From Datura wrightii (Eukaryota; Streptophyta; Magnoliopsida; Solanales; Solanaceae), in NCBI GenBank assembly GCA_035772735.1, contig JASDFA010000003.1:126533001-126597000 (forward strand): DNA of 64,000 nucleotides, given 5' to 3'. Position 1 is the first letter of the stretch, and every line of letters begins with the position of its first letter. A program made the translations under genes and the position numbers. The notes under the pieces were generated by a model. The model saw nothing but the letters and a program-made list of their open reading frames with translations. It was not told the origin of the DNA and made no database searches. This document shows positions 10,560-23,916 of this stretch, in pieces.

Positions 10560-13500
10560 ATAATGCTTACATCTTTACCCGTTCACCAAAAATGTGGTAC
10601 TTCTATCTTCTTGCCACAACTCCACTACCCTGTGTGGGGTCATTCTCACCACTTCAAATGGCCCTGACCACTTGGACTACAACTTTCCTGGAAAAAGCTT
10701 CAACCTTGAGTTAAATAATAACACTTTCTGCCCCCGCTCAAAGATCTGATGCACCATATGCCTATCATGCCACCGTTTAGTTTTCTCCTTATAGCATTTG
10801 GCACTTTCATAGGCATGCCATAGAAACTCATCCGGTTCGCTGAGTTGCATCAACCTCTTCTTCCATGCTAACTCTGGATCCATTTTCAGCTTTCTCACGG
10901 CCTAAAAAGCTCGATGTTCCAGCTCCACAGGTAAATGACATGCCTTTCCATAGACCAATCTGTATGGAGAAGTCCCAATGGGAGTCTTATATGCAGTTCT
11001 GTAAGCCCACAACGCATCATCAAGTTTTCTTGACCAATCAATTCATTGTGCATTCACTGTCATCTGTAGAATCTGCTTTATCTCTCCGTTTGACACCTCC
11101 ACTTGCCCACTAGTTTGGGGATGATACGCTGTTGCTACCTTGTGCCGCACCCCATACTTAGCTAGTAAGTTCTTGAAACTCGCATTCACAAAATGAGCCT
11201 CTCCATCACTGATAATGGATTTGGGTGTCCCGAACCTGGTGAAAATTTGCTTTTTCACAAATTTTGTCACCAACTTATTGTCATTCTTGGGACAAGCTGT
11301 TGCCTCGATCCACTTAGATACATAGTCAACCGCTACCAAGATGTAACGATTACCAAATGACGGTGGAAACAGGCCCATGAAGTCTATTCCCCATACATCA
11401 AAAATCTCCACCTCTAATATCTTCTGCAGTGGCATCTCCTGTCTTCTACCAATTGTGACTGTTCTTTCACATCTATCACACATTTTTACACATGCTATAG
11501 AATCTCTGAACAATGTGGGCCAAAAGAAACCTGACTGTAGCACCTTGTGACCTGTCTGCTCTCCTCCGTGGTGCCCTCCATACAATGATGAGTGACAACT
11601 CGTCAATACTTCTGCAATCTAGCTCTCTGGGATGCATCGTTTCATCACTTGATCCGGTCCCTGCTTAAACAGATACGGCTCATCCCACATGTAATATCTG
11701 CAATCATGTCTCAACTTCTTTCTTTGTTGAGCCGTAGCCTCCGGTGGGTAGACTCCACTTACCAGCATGTTCACAATATCTGCATACCAAGGGATTTCAG
11801 CTTCCCTTATTGCCAAGAGTTGCTCATCTGGGAACTCTTCTTTGATGTTGTCACCTTCCTTTACATGCAACCGGCTTTCCAATCGCGATAGGTGATCTTC
11901 CACTTGATTCTCGCTCCCCTTTCTGTCCCGAATCTATAGGTCAAACTCTTGTAGCAACAATATCCATCTGATTAGTCTGGGCTTTGCATCCTTCTTGTTA
12001 AACAAATATCAAATTGCTGCATGATCAGTATACACCACTACTTTCGAACCCACCAGGTAGGACCTGAATTTATCAAATGCTAACACCAATGCCAGCATCT
12101 CCTTTTTTGTGACTATATAATTGACTTGGGCTGCTTCAAGTGTTTTGCTTGCATAATTAATGGAATGAAAAATTTTATTCCTCCGCTGCCCCAATACAGC
12201 TCCTACAGCCACGTGACTCGCATCACACATTAATTCAAAAGGTTGCTCCCAATCCGGAGAGATGAGAATAGGCGCTTCTATCAACTTCTGTTTTAGCTTC
12301 TCGAATGCTTTAACATAATCCTCGTCAAACTTGAACTTCACCTCTTTTTCTAGAAATCAGCATATCGGCCTAGAAATTTTAGAGAAGTTCTTGATGAACC
12401 GTCTGTAGAACCCCGCATGTCCGAGAAAACTGCGAACACCCTTCACTGACACTGGTGGTGGTAGCTTTTCGATCACTTCAATCTTTGCACGATCGACTTC
12501 CAACCCTTTGCATGACACCTTATGGGTAGGGATGATACCCTCCTTGACTAGAAAATGACATTTCTCCCAGTTGAGCACAAGGTTAGAGTCTTCACATCGA
12601 GCTAGCACCCTGTCAAGATTCTGTAAACATGTAGCAAATGAATTACCGAAAACAGAAAAGTCATCCATAAATACCTCGACAAAATCTTCCACCATATCGT
12701 GAAAGATCGCCATCATGCATCTCTGGAATGTGGTTGTGTATTGCATAGACCAAATGGCATCCGCCTGAAAGCATATGTCCCATAAGGACATGTAAAAGTG
12801 GTCTTCTCCTGATCCTCTGATGCTATGGCAATCTGATTATAGCCGGAATATCCATCAAGAAAACAATAATACTCTTGACCTGCTAACCTGTCCAAAATCT
12901 GATCAATAAATGGAATAGGATAATGATATTTCCTCGTGGCCTCATTTAGCTTCCTGTAATCCATGCAAATTCGCCAGCCTGTGACTATGCGTGTGGGAAT
13001 CAACTCATTCTTTTCATTGGTGACCACAGTCATCCCTCCTTTCTTTGGAACACACTGAACTGGGCTAACACATTCACTTTCTGAAATGGGATATACCACA
13101 CCTGCATCAAGCCACTTCATCACTTCCTTCCTAACTACATCCTTCATCACCGGATTCAACCTCCGCTGATGTTGCATAGTTGGCTTGGATCCTTCCTCCA
13201 TAAAAATCCTGTGTGTGCAAACAACTTGATTAATTCCTCTGATGTATGACATTTGCCAACCCATTGCTTTCTTCTTCCTCTTGAGGACCACCAATGCATC
13301 TTTCACTTGTGCCTCTGTTAGTTCTGCGGAAATGATGACTGCCAAAGTGTCATCTTCCCCCAAAAATACATACTTCAGATGTGGAGGCAATGTATTCAAC
13401 TCCAATTTTGGTGCCTCCTCGATTGATGGCTTTGGCAATGGTTCCAAGAACCTCATCAATGGCTCAAAGTCTTGCTTCCTGGGAAACCATTTTGGCTCGT

Positions 13501-14002
13501 TTAGCGTCTGCACCATCTCAAACGTAGCATTGTTTCCAAAATGATCGGAGTCCATCAAGGCTCTCTCCAATGGGTCCTGTGAGTCAACAATCTGCAGAAT
13601 TGATTCCTGATTTAGCACATTGATTTCTGATAGCTCCTCATAAATGGCCGGTAGTTTCATGGCCTTATACACATCAAAAACCTCTACTTTGTCATGTGCT
13701 TGCATGGTTAGCTGCCCAGCAGCCACATCAATCAAAGCTCGCCCGGTTGCCAAGAAAGGACGTCCCAAAATAAATGGGACTTCCGTATCCGGCTCAAAAT
13801 CCAAGATAATAAAATCCACCATGAAAATGAAGGAGCCCACTTGCACTAGTACATCCTCCACAATACCATCTGGTCTGGCCAAAGAATGGTCAACTAGCTA
13901 CAAGATCAATATAGTTGGTCTCGGGTTGCCCAGCCCCAACTTCTTGAACACCGGTGTCGGCATTAAGTTTATGCTTACTCCCAAATCACATAATCCGCGA
14001 GC
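10560..14002 (-). pseudogene. pol: Element A pol: protease, RT, RNase H, integrase
   Basis: The Athila-style protease motif DLGVSINLMP lies near 13970. RT follows: MDYRKLNEATRKYHYPIP near 12970, then FMDDFSVFG near 12680 with the two catalytic Asp. RNase H begins DASHVAVGAVLGQ near 12220. Integrase shows CDRCERT of the zinc domain near 11480, the catalytic Asp in WGIDFMGL (about 11390) and SIISDGEAHF (about 11210), and Glu in QVEVSNGEIKQ (about 11090). The C-terminal GPF-type segment is cut by a stop at 10677. A one-base frameshift near 12735, within RT, and several stops inactivate it. Confidence 0.85.
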
Positions 14003-15878
14003 TCAAATACATTGCCCAATTGTAATCTGAATGGTAAAGCTCCTAGGATCCTTGAGCTTTGTCAGCAACCTGTTCTGTATTCGGGAGGTGCACTCCTCAG
14101 TAAGCGCCACCGTAGCATACTCCGTCAATATGCTTTTGTTTGCTACGATGTACTTGATGTACTTGGCATATTTCGACACTCCCTGCAAAACATCAACTAG
14201 AGATAAATTAATATGTACCTGTTTCAGCACTTCCATGAATTTCTTAAAGCAAGCTTCTTGCTTGTGCTTCTTTAATCTCTGAGGAAACGGGGGTGGTGGT
14301 CTTTCTATGTCAGCTGCCTTTTCCTTCCCCCTCACATCATCATGTTCCCCATCTTTTTCCACTGCTCCAGATTGCTGAGGTGGTCTTTCTGGTTCCACCT
14401 CCTTAAGTTGAATGCCACTCCTTGTTGTAACTGTATTGACCTGTTTGGGATTTGGATCAGTATCACTGGGTAGTCCTCCCCTGGGCCTGGTGTTTTGAGC
14501 TCCAGCTAACTGTCCAAATTGATACTCTAACGCCTTTGTAGCTAACTGCTGATTTTTCATGTCAGCTGCTAATTTCACATAATCAGCCTGCATCTGCGCT
14601 TGGTTAGCTATTATCGTCTTGAACATGTCCTCAATGTTGCTGGGTGGTGGAGGAGGTGCATTGTTTCCTCTGTATTGAGACTGAAAATTTTGATGCCCCC
14701 CTTGATTTCTCTGCACGCCCTAATTCGAACTCTGTCCTTGATGGATATTACTCCCCCAAGAGAAATTCAGATGATTCCTCCAATTTGAGTTGTAACTGTT
14801 GCAATACTTTTGATTATTATTCCCCTGGACATTTCATAAAAAAATTACCAAGTTTGGATTGGCACCACAACACTCAGCTGAGTGTTCACTACTCCCACAT
14901 ACTTCACACCATAACTGATGAACTGCATTGACTGGGGCTTGTGCTTGATTCAAGCTCATACTGCTGAAGTGGGTGTTGAGATGATTTTGCAACGCATCTA
15001 TCTGTGCAGCAATAGCCGTAAAACCATCCATCTCAAAGACTCCTGCAGCTTTCCTTGTTCCTCCTCGTGTTGAATCCGTATTCCATTCTGGATTTTCCTG
15101 TGAAATACGGTTTAACAAAGTGTAAAGCTCCTTATAAGTCTTCTCCAATGCCTGCCCACTAGCTGCTGAATCTAACAGAATCTTAGTATGTGGTTCCAAA
15201 CCCTCAATGAATGTGTGCACCAACACATCATTATATTGTTGGTGATGAGGACAATCCCTTAATATCGACTTGAACCTCTCCCAAGCTTGATACAAATTCG
15301 CACCCTCTCTCTGTTTGAAACTTAGAATCTTACTTCTAAGTCTGGCTATCTTCCCAGATGGAAAGAATCATATCAAAAACTTCCTTGCAAGATCATCCCA
15401 AGTGGTGATAGAATTAGGTGGTTCAGCTTTCAACCACCTCTTTGCATCCCCCAATAATGAGAACGGGAATAATGTAAGCCTCACATAGTCAGATGATACT
15501 CCAGGGGGAATGTAAGTGTCACTTATCTCCAAAAAGTTTTGAAGATGTTGTGGATCTTCATGAGGGAGACCTGTGAATTGCCCACTGGTGTGCAACAACT
15601 GCACCATATTCTGCTTAAGCTCGAACCTCCCTCTTGGCTCTGGTCTATGAATACTGTATGTAACATTATTCATGTGGGATTGACACTTCGCGGATCAGCC
15701 TTGCTGCCATCTCTTTGGGCACTAAAACTGCCCTTACAAGTGATGGATTCAGTTGCTTCTCCAGAATTGCCTGTCTTAGCAACTGCAGTTTCTTCCCTAG
15801 AGCTTCCCTTCTTTGGCGATGAAATTGTCTCTCCGGCTCTATAAATGAATCCACCAACTCCTTATCTCTTGCCAGCAT
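14003..15878 (-). pseudogene. gag: Element A gag, broken
   Basis: Capsid-like segment at 15368-15673 (LPHEDPQHLQNFLEISDTY, then WLKAEPPNSITTWDDLARKF) and a second part at 14834-15295. One CCHC knuckle, CEVCGSSEHSAECC, lies near 14875. A proline-rich linker with PPPPP and the TRSGIQL segment leads towards protease, as in Athila Gag-PR. The start at 15878 is in a different frame from the rest, so at least one frameshift near 15670 and stops near 14834 and 14716 are present. Gag would form the virus-like particle. Confidence 0.78.
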
Positions 15879-15982
15879 TCAGAAAAATTCAGTACCTGCA
15901 AGAGAAAGGCTAAGACCAAGTTGTCAACACTTATATTGAATTTGTAAACTAACACTAAGAAAATAAATCTACCAATTGCCAG

Positions 15983-16000
15983 TCCCCGGCAACGGCGCCA
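15983..16000 (-). other. Primer binding site of A (tRNA-Asp)
   Basis: Minus strand TGGCGCCGTTGCCGGGGA, 18 nt, the classical Athila primer site complementary to the 3' end of tRNA-Asp. It lies five bases inside the 5' LTR and fixes the minus-strand orientation. Confidence 0.85.
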
Positions 16001-16005
16001 AGAAC

Positions 16006-17412
16006 TTTTCGGCTCACAACTACACGCAAGTGCACGTGGTCTTACAAGTAGTAAAGTGGCTTTATTTCAAGCCAAGTATCGATCCCACAGGGACTGAACT
16101 ACGGTAGTAATTGACCTAAGTGTTAGCGAACGATATCTCTATGAATGTGGACAACCAAACAAATAATGTTTTATGAGTTAAGATTACTAAGTAACAAGAG
16201 TCTAAGTTAAGATTATAATTTGAAGTCTGAACAATAGCAATGAACAAGCTGAGATTAAGGCAAACATGCAGGGATGTAATTTTTTAATTCAATTCAGCGA
16301 ATCTTCTCTTCGGTTTCTAGTCAGGAATTAATTGCCTATGGATTGGATCTTTCGACTCTTATCCAATTAAAGAATCATGAGAACTTAGTCTACATTTCTG
16401 TGATATAAGAGTCTCATGCTCTAGCCATACATAACCGATTCCATAAATGACTAATAAGACTTTCAGATATATTTCTATTCTAAACATAAATCAATTCTCA
16501 ATTTTCTCAACTAAGAAAAGATCATAGCCTACCAATTCACATCTATCCAATTCCTTTCCTTTTCAAAATCAAAATTTGATTTCTAAGATGTACATTAACA
16601 TTGGCCAAACATTAATGCAGTAAAAACAAGAATTGATAGAACAACCATTGAAGAAAAGATGAAAACTGAAATGATTAATAATTACATTCCTCTACAATTA
16701 TCCTTAACCTCAGCAAGAGGTGAATTAGCCACTCATTTGTGGATTAAACATCTTCAAATAAGTAGAATTCATACAAGCAATTGAAATTAAAGACAAAAAG
16801 GAAGAGAATAACCCAGAATTTTCGTCCTCTCAACTGTCTGCTACCCACGTTCTTGCTCAAAAAAGTCAAATATTTAAAATAAAACCTAAGTGTGCTATTT
16901 ATACTATTGAGGATTTTTCCCGGAATAACAAGCAACGTGGCACGGAGTGTAACGCGGAGCATTGCCTCGGTGCCACAGGGATAACGTGGACCTTCACTTG
17001 AACTTGAGGTTCCAGGTAATCACACTCAACGTGACACGGAGTGCATCGCGTAGCACTGCCTCTGTGCCACCGAGGTAACGTGAACCTCCATTGGAATTTG
17101 ACATATTTTCATCATCCCAGGCAGAATGCCTCCGCGATGGTAGCGTGACACGGCGCCATCGCGGAGCCCCTAGTTTTTCTAACTTCCCTTGTCAACTTCC
17201 ACTTCTTGCTTCCAAGTCCATCCCCGCACTTCACCAACATGTAGATTAGCTTCCAAAATTTCCTTCTACCGGCAAAACAACACTAATCATGTTGGTTAGT
17301 ATAAATTCACATTTACCTAAGATTCACATGAGATTGTACACATAACAATAGATAAACAAGTCGAAATGAAGCATTTGAGTATCACTTGGGCATGAAATTC
17401 TTCCCAAGATCA
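16006..17412 (-). repeat. 5' LTR of element A
   Basis: Pairs with 4838-6245. TATA box at 16896-16903, hairpin at 17130-17166. The terminal dinucleotide next to the primer site is mutated (plus strand tt instead of tg). Followed by cctat, the right target-site copy. Confidence 0.88.
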
Positions 17413-17417
17413 CCTAT

Positions 17418-19227
17418 CGTGCGGCCAAGTCCCGCACCTCAAATTTGACGTTCCTAGCTCTGAGTACCATCTAGACAACTCCAGCACCTATAACTGTGCA
17501 AGGTGCTCATCCATTCCCTTCTCGAACGCGTCCAATCAGCCATGAACAGACCTGGACAATGTCTCCAACTTCTTCAAGACCCACGACTTTACCTGCTCCA
17601 TCAGAACTTTAACCTGTAGAGTCGTGTGTGCCTGTTGCTTTTTGGACTTAGCTAGCCACCTAGCCATATCAACTAAGAACTATTGTAAAAATGTAACTAG
17701 GACGGTTGTAGTGGATTGTGGAGGTGCAACTGGTGGTCTTGGGGCAGCTGCTGTAGATGATGACTCAGGAACATCAGTAGGTGTGGAGGTGTCCACTATA
17801 TTTGTAGCCTCAGGCTGGCTACCTATCTCTCTTCCCTCCATAGGCTCAGCTGCAAACTCAGCGAACTATTTTGCATAAGTCTGCATCCCGCTGCCAAATG
17901 CCTCTGCTAATATGGTTGCTCCAGTGGATACAGCTACCTGAGTGCTTACCCTCAATACCAAGTTTGTGTCATCTCAAATCAACCCAATATCAGTTATCTT
18001 CCGGACCACTATTCTCTGGTCAACTGATGGCAGTACTGGTACCTTTGACTCCCGACAGAGTCTATCAATCAAACATGGGAAAGGAACTATAGTGCCATCG
18101 TTGATTGCCTGCTCTCTAATCTCCTCAGCAATTTGTCGCGGGAAATTGATGGCATACCCCTCCATTATACTTGCTACCAGTGTTGCTCTTTCAGGTGAGA
18201 GGATATTATCATTACTGGTTGGTACCAGCCTGTGCCGCACCAGTGACCACCAAAACTTTTCCTGAAAGTTCAGTGTGGCCTTTTTTATCTGTGACTTTGT
18301 GCCATGCAGCCATTCAACTAGCAGACCTCTCGTAGAAATGATCCGATATAGCCAATTATATTGCTGGATGCGCTCCTAGATATTCAACTTTTTGGTTCTT
18401 ACTTTCTTCAACTCATATAGCCTGTGGTCAAACTCTACTGTGTTCACTGGAGCATGATACTCTAGCCCATATAGCATTCCAGAGATTGTCCGCTCAGATA
18501 TATCTACCGGAGTCTCTCACACCAACACCTTATTTAAGGGGGGCTTCTTTTTCCAGTCCTATCCCCCTAATGCCAACCGCTACAATGTGGCTGTATAGGT
18601 TGTATAGAACTCCCGGACTAAGCACGGGCTATAGCTACTTGATGGCTCAGTCCACCAACCGAACCTGTACTTATCGAACACTGCTTGTAGCTCTGGAATG
18701 TCTTTCATCCCTGTAGTGATCAGCCTCATCTCCTTGTATATGCACTTATTCGATTGCCTTTCTCATTAGGAGCAATGAATCTGTTATATATGGCCTTCAT
18801 TCCATGAACACACATCTCCGCACATTTTGTGGTTTCTCGTTTGATGTGTCCGAGGTCTCAGTCAGCTCATTATCAGAATCCCCTCGTTGAGCATGTGATT
18901 CAACAACTCTCTCTGTGTTTAGCCCAGCTATGGGAGCCTTGGGAGAAAGTGCAGCAACAGCCCTAGCATTATCATCAGTGAGGCTGGGCGGATCCCTCGC
19001 TAGTGGAGTGGCATCATCGACCAGGGCTATCGGATTTGAAGTTTGTTGAGCCCTAGCCCTGGTGGTCTCCTCACTAACTTCTCCTCTAATATGTCGTATT
19101 CTTCCTTAGATCCACTTGACTCTTCAGAGGAGGACGGATCATCACACAGTCTACGGTATGAAGGTTGACTGCGCTCAGGTGCTTGTTTCTTTGTTGGGCC
19201 CTTCTTCAGTGTACCTCTTGGAGCCAT
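17418..19227 (-). pseudogene. B1 env-like ORF, N-terminal and central part
   Basis: Starts at the ATG 19225-19227 with a basic, Pro/Thr/Lys-rich N-terminus (MAPRGTLKKGPTKK) and a SSSEESSGSKEEY acidic patch. The central block 17974-18240 has HRLVPTSNDNILSP and FPCLIDRLCRESKVPVLP, characteristic of the plant transposon protein domain of Athila env-like ORFs. B2 has the same protein at 47885-50071. Several stops break the frame, and element A interrupts it at 17412, separating the tail at 4477-4837. No recognised enzymatic motif. Confidence 0.72.
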
Positions 19228-20708
19228 TGTACCCGTGGAAACATTATTACTACGCAAGATGAGATGAAAAAAAGAAATTTTTGAGATGGTGCCTAGTGGT
19301 CCTGACGAGTGACTAAACGAGTCATTGCCACTGGCAATGACTCGTGAGGTCGATCGTTGTCACAAACTGGACTTCCTTCAATTTGGGCCAGTGTACTTGA
19401 CGACTGGTCCCAACGAGTCGTTACCAAAGGCAGCGAGTTGTTAGGTCAGTCATGAGGTACACTACCTCATTGGTTTGACTCTTCCAGTTATGACAAGCTA
19501 CACAACGAGTTGTTTGGTGATCCAACGACTCGTGATGTAGCTCGTGCTCAAGAGTTTTAGTTTACCCATTCAGCTTCATCTTCTGCCTATTATTCAACTC
19601 CAAAAACATTGAGCTTCACATTCTTAAATCAACCCAAGTGTATATACAATTGAAATCCATTTATTTACACCTTCCTAGGGTTCATCAACATCAAGAGGCA
19701 CAGATTTGCACAAGCACACCATTAATCAAAATAAATTTAGTTTCATTCAAAACATGGGTCCTCAAAATTCTTATTTAAATGTAAAGATATTCAAAATTTA
19801 ATGGGGAAGAGTAGTCACAAAATGCTTGATCCAGGATGGAGTGCAATCGTGTGTGTATTTTAGTGATTGGAGTGCAATGTCGAGGATTTTTCGATGGGTT
19901 TGAGTAGAAGGAGAAGACGAGGGAAATTTAAAGTTGAGGGTGTTGGGTTTAAGCTTAGGAAACGTTTGAAAGGTAAAGGAATCGGGTTTGGTATGATTAA
20001 GTTAAAATTATACCCTAATTTTAGTCCTGGGTCTGGTCAGATATGGTCATTAAATTTGATAACGCCTAGCGTGACGATTCATTAAGTGCTTAAACGAATC
20101 GTTGAGCCCTTTTGTGTTGTGACTGGAGTTTAGCAAACTTACTTGGGACCAACGAGTCAAGCAATTACTTGTGGGGTCACCCAATGAGTCGTGGTCCTTG
20201 GGCTTGTGTAGCTTCAAGAGGGGTCACCTAACGAATCGTTTAGTTTCCCAATGATTCGTTGAATGAGCCATTATCACCCTTTTCTTTTAATTCTGCATTT
20301 GATCCAGTGTACATGACAGAGGACCTCACGATTTGTTCCTTGAAGAAACGGATCGTTAAGTCACCCGTTGCTCCCCTGTTTTCTGCAGTTCTCTTCACAA
20401 TTTGACTGAACGAGTCGTCAAGTCAAACAAAGAGTCGTTATGTGACAATTTGCACCAGAACTGAAGTTCCAGTTTTTGGTTCCAACTTCAAATTTTCCAT
20501 CTTAATCACCTGCACCTATCAACAAACGTAAACACTAGATTTTTCTTACATTTACAACTTGGGTTGCATCCCAAGAAGCGCTTGATTTAATGTCGCGACA
20601 CAACGTGGGTGTTTTGGATACTCAGACTTCACCAGAACACCTCCATGGGTTGCCTCCCATGCAGCGCCTAATTTAACATCGCAGCACGATGCAATTCCCT
20701 TAAGTTAC
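19228..20708 (-). other. B1 non-coding stretch between pol and env-like ORF
   Basis: No credible ORF. Two clusters of ACGA(G/C)TCGT-type words lie at about 19300-19560 and 20060-20450, separated by AT-rich sequence. The whole segment aligns with 50072-51560 of B2. It precedes the env-like ORF in element orientation. Confidence 0.65.
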
Positions 20709-23690
20709 TCAGACTTCACTCAGGGTCCACAGGTCAACCAATTTGAGTTCTTCACTTCTCCCCAAATAAGCTTTTACCCGCTGACCATTTACTTTGAACC
20801 TCTTTCCTTCATGGTTTTCTAATTCAATTGCCCCATTGGAGAATACTTGGACCACTCGAAAAGGTCCCAGCCACTTAGACTTCAACTTTCCAGTAAACAA
20901 CCGAAGTCTAGAATTGAATAGTATCACCAGGACAAAATTATCTTTTCTCAATCTTCCGGTCATGTTGAGTTTTCATCCTTAGTTTGTAAATTTCAGAACT
21001 CCCATAAGCTTTCAACTAAAACTCATCAAGCTCATTTAACCATTCAAGTGTCAAGTTTGCCGCTTTGTTCCAATTTAAGTTCAGCTTCTTGAGCGCCCAC
21101 ATTGCTTTGTGCTCAAGTTCGACCGGAAGATGACATGCTTTACCATAAACAAGCTGATACGGAGACATAACTATAGGAGTCTTAAAGGCGGTCTGATAGG
21201 CCCATAAAGAATCATCTAGCTTTCTTGCCCAATCTGTCCGATTTGCATTCACAGTCTTTGCCAAAATAGTCTTTATTTCCCGGTTGGTGACTTCAACCTG
21301 CCCACTAGGCTGCGGATGATAGGGTGTGGCCACCCTGTGTTTGACCCCATATTTTTCCAATAAAGAGCGAAACAACCGGTTATAGAAGTGTGAACCCCAT
21401 CACTAAGGATGGCTTTGGGAGTCCCAAATCTAGCTAATATATTCCGCTTCAAGAACACTGTGAGACTCTTCCCTTTATTGTTTGGCAGAGCAACTGCTTC
21501 CACCCATTTCGAAACGTTGTTAATAGCAACAAGTATGTACTTCATCCCGTTTGAGCTCACAAATATGCCCATGAAATAATGTCCCATACATCAAATAGCT
21601 CAATGACGAGGATGGGAGTAAGAGGAAGTTCATGCCTCCGTGATATGCCTCCTTGTCTTTGACATGCATCACATGCCTTTGCAAAATTGTGCGCATCCTG
21701 GTGAATGATTGGTCAATAGTATCCACATTGTAGAATTTTGTGGGTTGTGCGAATCCCACTTTGGTGGGCTCCAGCAGGGGATGAGTGGCAGGCTCCAATA
21801 TACTTAACATCTCTACCTCGTGTACACATCTCCAAATAACCCCATTAGCACATATGTGAAATAAGTATGGCTCATCCCAGAAAAATTTTTGCACATCGAA
21901 CATAAACTTCCTTCTCTGGTGAAAAGATAAGTGCTCCGGTACAACATCACTCACCAAATAATTAGGAAAGTCTATAAACCATGGGATGAGATCTTGAGAT
22001 GCCGCTAGAACCTGCTCATCTGGGAATGCATCATCTATGTCATGCTCATTTCTAATTGTTGCATCAGGTTCCAATCTGGATAAGTGATCCATAACCTGAT
22101 TTTCAGTTCTTTTCCGGTCTTTTACCTCAAACTCGAACTCTTGTAGCAGCAAAACCCATCGAATCAACCGTGGCTTGACATCTTTCTTTGCCATCAAATA
22201 TCTCAAAGTTGTTGGTCTTTGTGGACTATCACCGTAGTTTCAAGCAAGTATGCTTGAAACTTCTCAAATGCAAAAACTACAGCAAACAACTCATGTTCTG
22301 TCACGGTATAATTTTTCTGAGCTGCATTAAGAGCCTTGTTAGCATAATAAATTGGATGAAAATTCTTTTCACGCCTTTGACCCAACACAACTCCTAGGGC
22401 CACACCTCTAGCATCACACAAACCTCAAAAGGCAAAGACCAGTCAGGTGCCACAATAATGGGGGTGGTGGTCAATCTCTCATTAAGGAATTCAAATGTCT
22501 TCAAACATGCCTCATAAAAAAAACTTCATCTCCTTCTCGAGTAGTTTACACAATGGATGTGCAATTTTGGAGAAGTCCTTGATGAATCTTTTATAAAAAC
22601 CTGCATGATCGTAAAAGCTTCAAACACCTTTCACAGAAATTGGAGGTGGAAGACTAGAAATTACCTCAATCTTAGCCCGGTCTACATCAATACCCTTACC
22701 AAAAATCTTGTGGCCTAGCATTATTCCTTCCTTGACCATGAAAGGACACTTTTCCCAATTAAGCACCAAGTTTATCTCTTCGCATCTCTGAGCACCTTGC
22801 TCAAATGAGCCAAACACTCCTCAAATGAATCACCCACCACCGAAAAATCATCCATAAAGACTTCAATGATGTCTTCTACCATGCCAAAAAATATGGACAT
22901 CATGCAACACTGAAAAGTGGCGGGTGCATTACATAACCCGAACGACATCCTCTTAAAAGCAAATGTACCATATGGACAAGTGAATGTGGTCTTCTCTTGG
23001 TCTTTAGGGGCTATAAAAATTTGATTGTACCCTGAATAACCATCAAGGAAACAATACCATCCTCTACCTGCAAGTCTGTCTAACATCTGGTCCATGGATG
23101 GCATCAAAAAGTGATCTTTCTGCGTCCACTGGTTCAGCTTTCTTTAATCCATGCATATTCTCCAACCAGTGACTAGTATTAGAGGAATGAGCTCATTTTT
23201 AGCATTTGGGGCCACCGTGATTCCTCTTTTTTTTCAGTACACACTGGACTGGGCTCACCCATTTGCTGTCTGCAATCGGATAAACCGCTCTTGCGTCTGA
23301 CCACTTTATGATTTCCTTCTTGACCACCTCTTGCATAGGTGGATTCAACCTACGTTGATGTTCAATACTCAAAATATAATATGGTTCTAGCTAGATCTTT
23401 TGCGTGCAAATACTGATTGGGATTTCAATAATATCTGCAATGGTCCACCCAATGGCTTTTTTGTATCTCTTCAAGACGGAGACCAAAGCCTCCACTTTCC
23501 ATTCCTCCAAGCCAGCTGCAACAATAACCGGTGAAGTGTAACCGGCTCCCAGAAATACATAATGTAAATGGGATGGGAGTTCTTTGAGCTCCAATACTAG
23601 AGGCTCCTCAATAGATGGCTTGGCCAGTGGGGTCACCTGATTCTTTAAATCAAGATCGATCTTCTTTGGAGCATAGGTGTATGACCCCAT
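20709..23690 (-). pseudogene. pol: B1 pol: RT, RNase H, integrase, frameshifted
   Basis: The frame begins in the linker upstream of RT (LELKELPSHLHYVFLG). RT shows FLDGYSGYNQIFIAPKDQEK and FMDDFSVVG near 22850, with both catalytic Asp present. RNase H begins near 22420 (CDARGVALGVVLGQR, where the usual DAS is DAR). Integrase shows FGTPKAILSDG near 21410 and QVEVTNREIKTIL near 21300. The C-terminal GPF segment and tail end at 20709. At least five frameshifts and several stops are needed to follow it. Gag and protease are absent upstream, unlike B2. Confidence 0.82.
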
Positions 23691-23890
23691 TCAAGAAAGT
23701 GCATATACAATCTCCTTACCCCTATGAATCTCTTCAGCCCCAATGTCCATCAAAACGGCTACCAAGTCATCAAGAAATAATAACTCCTCCATGGGTGAGA
23801 CCTATTAAATACAAAAACAAAAAAGAAAAAACAAAAAGGAAACAAGAACCAATATTAAAGCAAACACAATTACAAAAGCCTAAGCCATAT

Positions 23891-23908
23891 TCCCCGGCAA
23901 TGGTGCCA
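23891..23908 (-). other. Primer binding site of B1 (tRNA-Asp, two changes)
   Basis: Minus strand TGGCACCATTGCCGGGGA. It differs from the Athila tRNA-Asp site of element A at two positions, both transitions. Eight bases separate it from the 5' LTR. Confidence 0.75.
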
Positions 23909-23916
23909 AAATTTGA

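Larger units (their letters stand above)
4838..17412 (-). mobile_element. Element A: Athila-type Ty3 retrotransposon
   Basis: A complete element of about 12.6 kb in minus orientation. The 3' LTR is 4838-6245, the 5' LTR 16006-17412, the tRNA-Asp primer site 15983-16000. Gag, protease-RT-RNase H-integrase and an env-like ORF follow in that order. Flanking bases cctgt (4833-4837) and cctat (17413-17417) are a near-perfect 5-bp duplication. The empty site is visible in B2 around 48241 (gctacctatcgttcggcc), so A inserted into the env-like gene of B1. All ORFs carry stops or frameshifts. Confidence 0.88.

Noticed and set aside
15983..16000. Possible tRNA gene
   Set aside because: Only the 18-nt 3' end of tRNA-Asp matches and it abuts an LTR, so it is a primer binding site. 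The same holds for the tRNA-iMet matches at 32833, 41108 and 63441.
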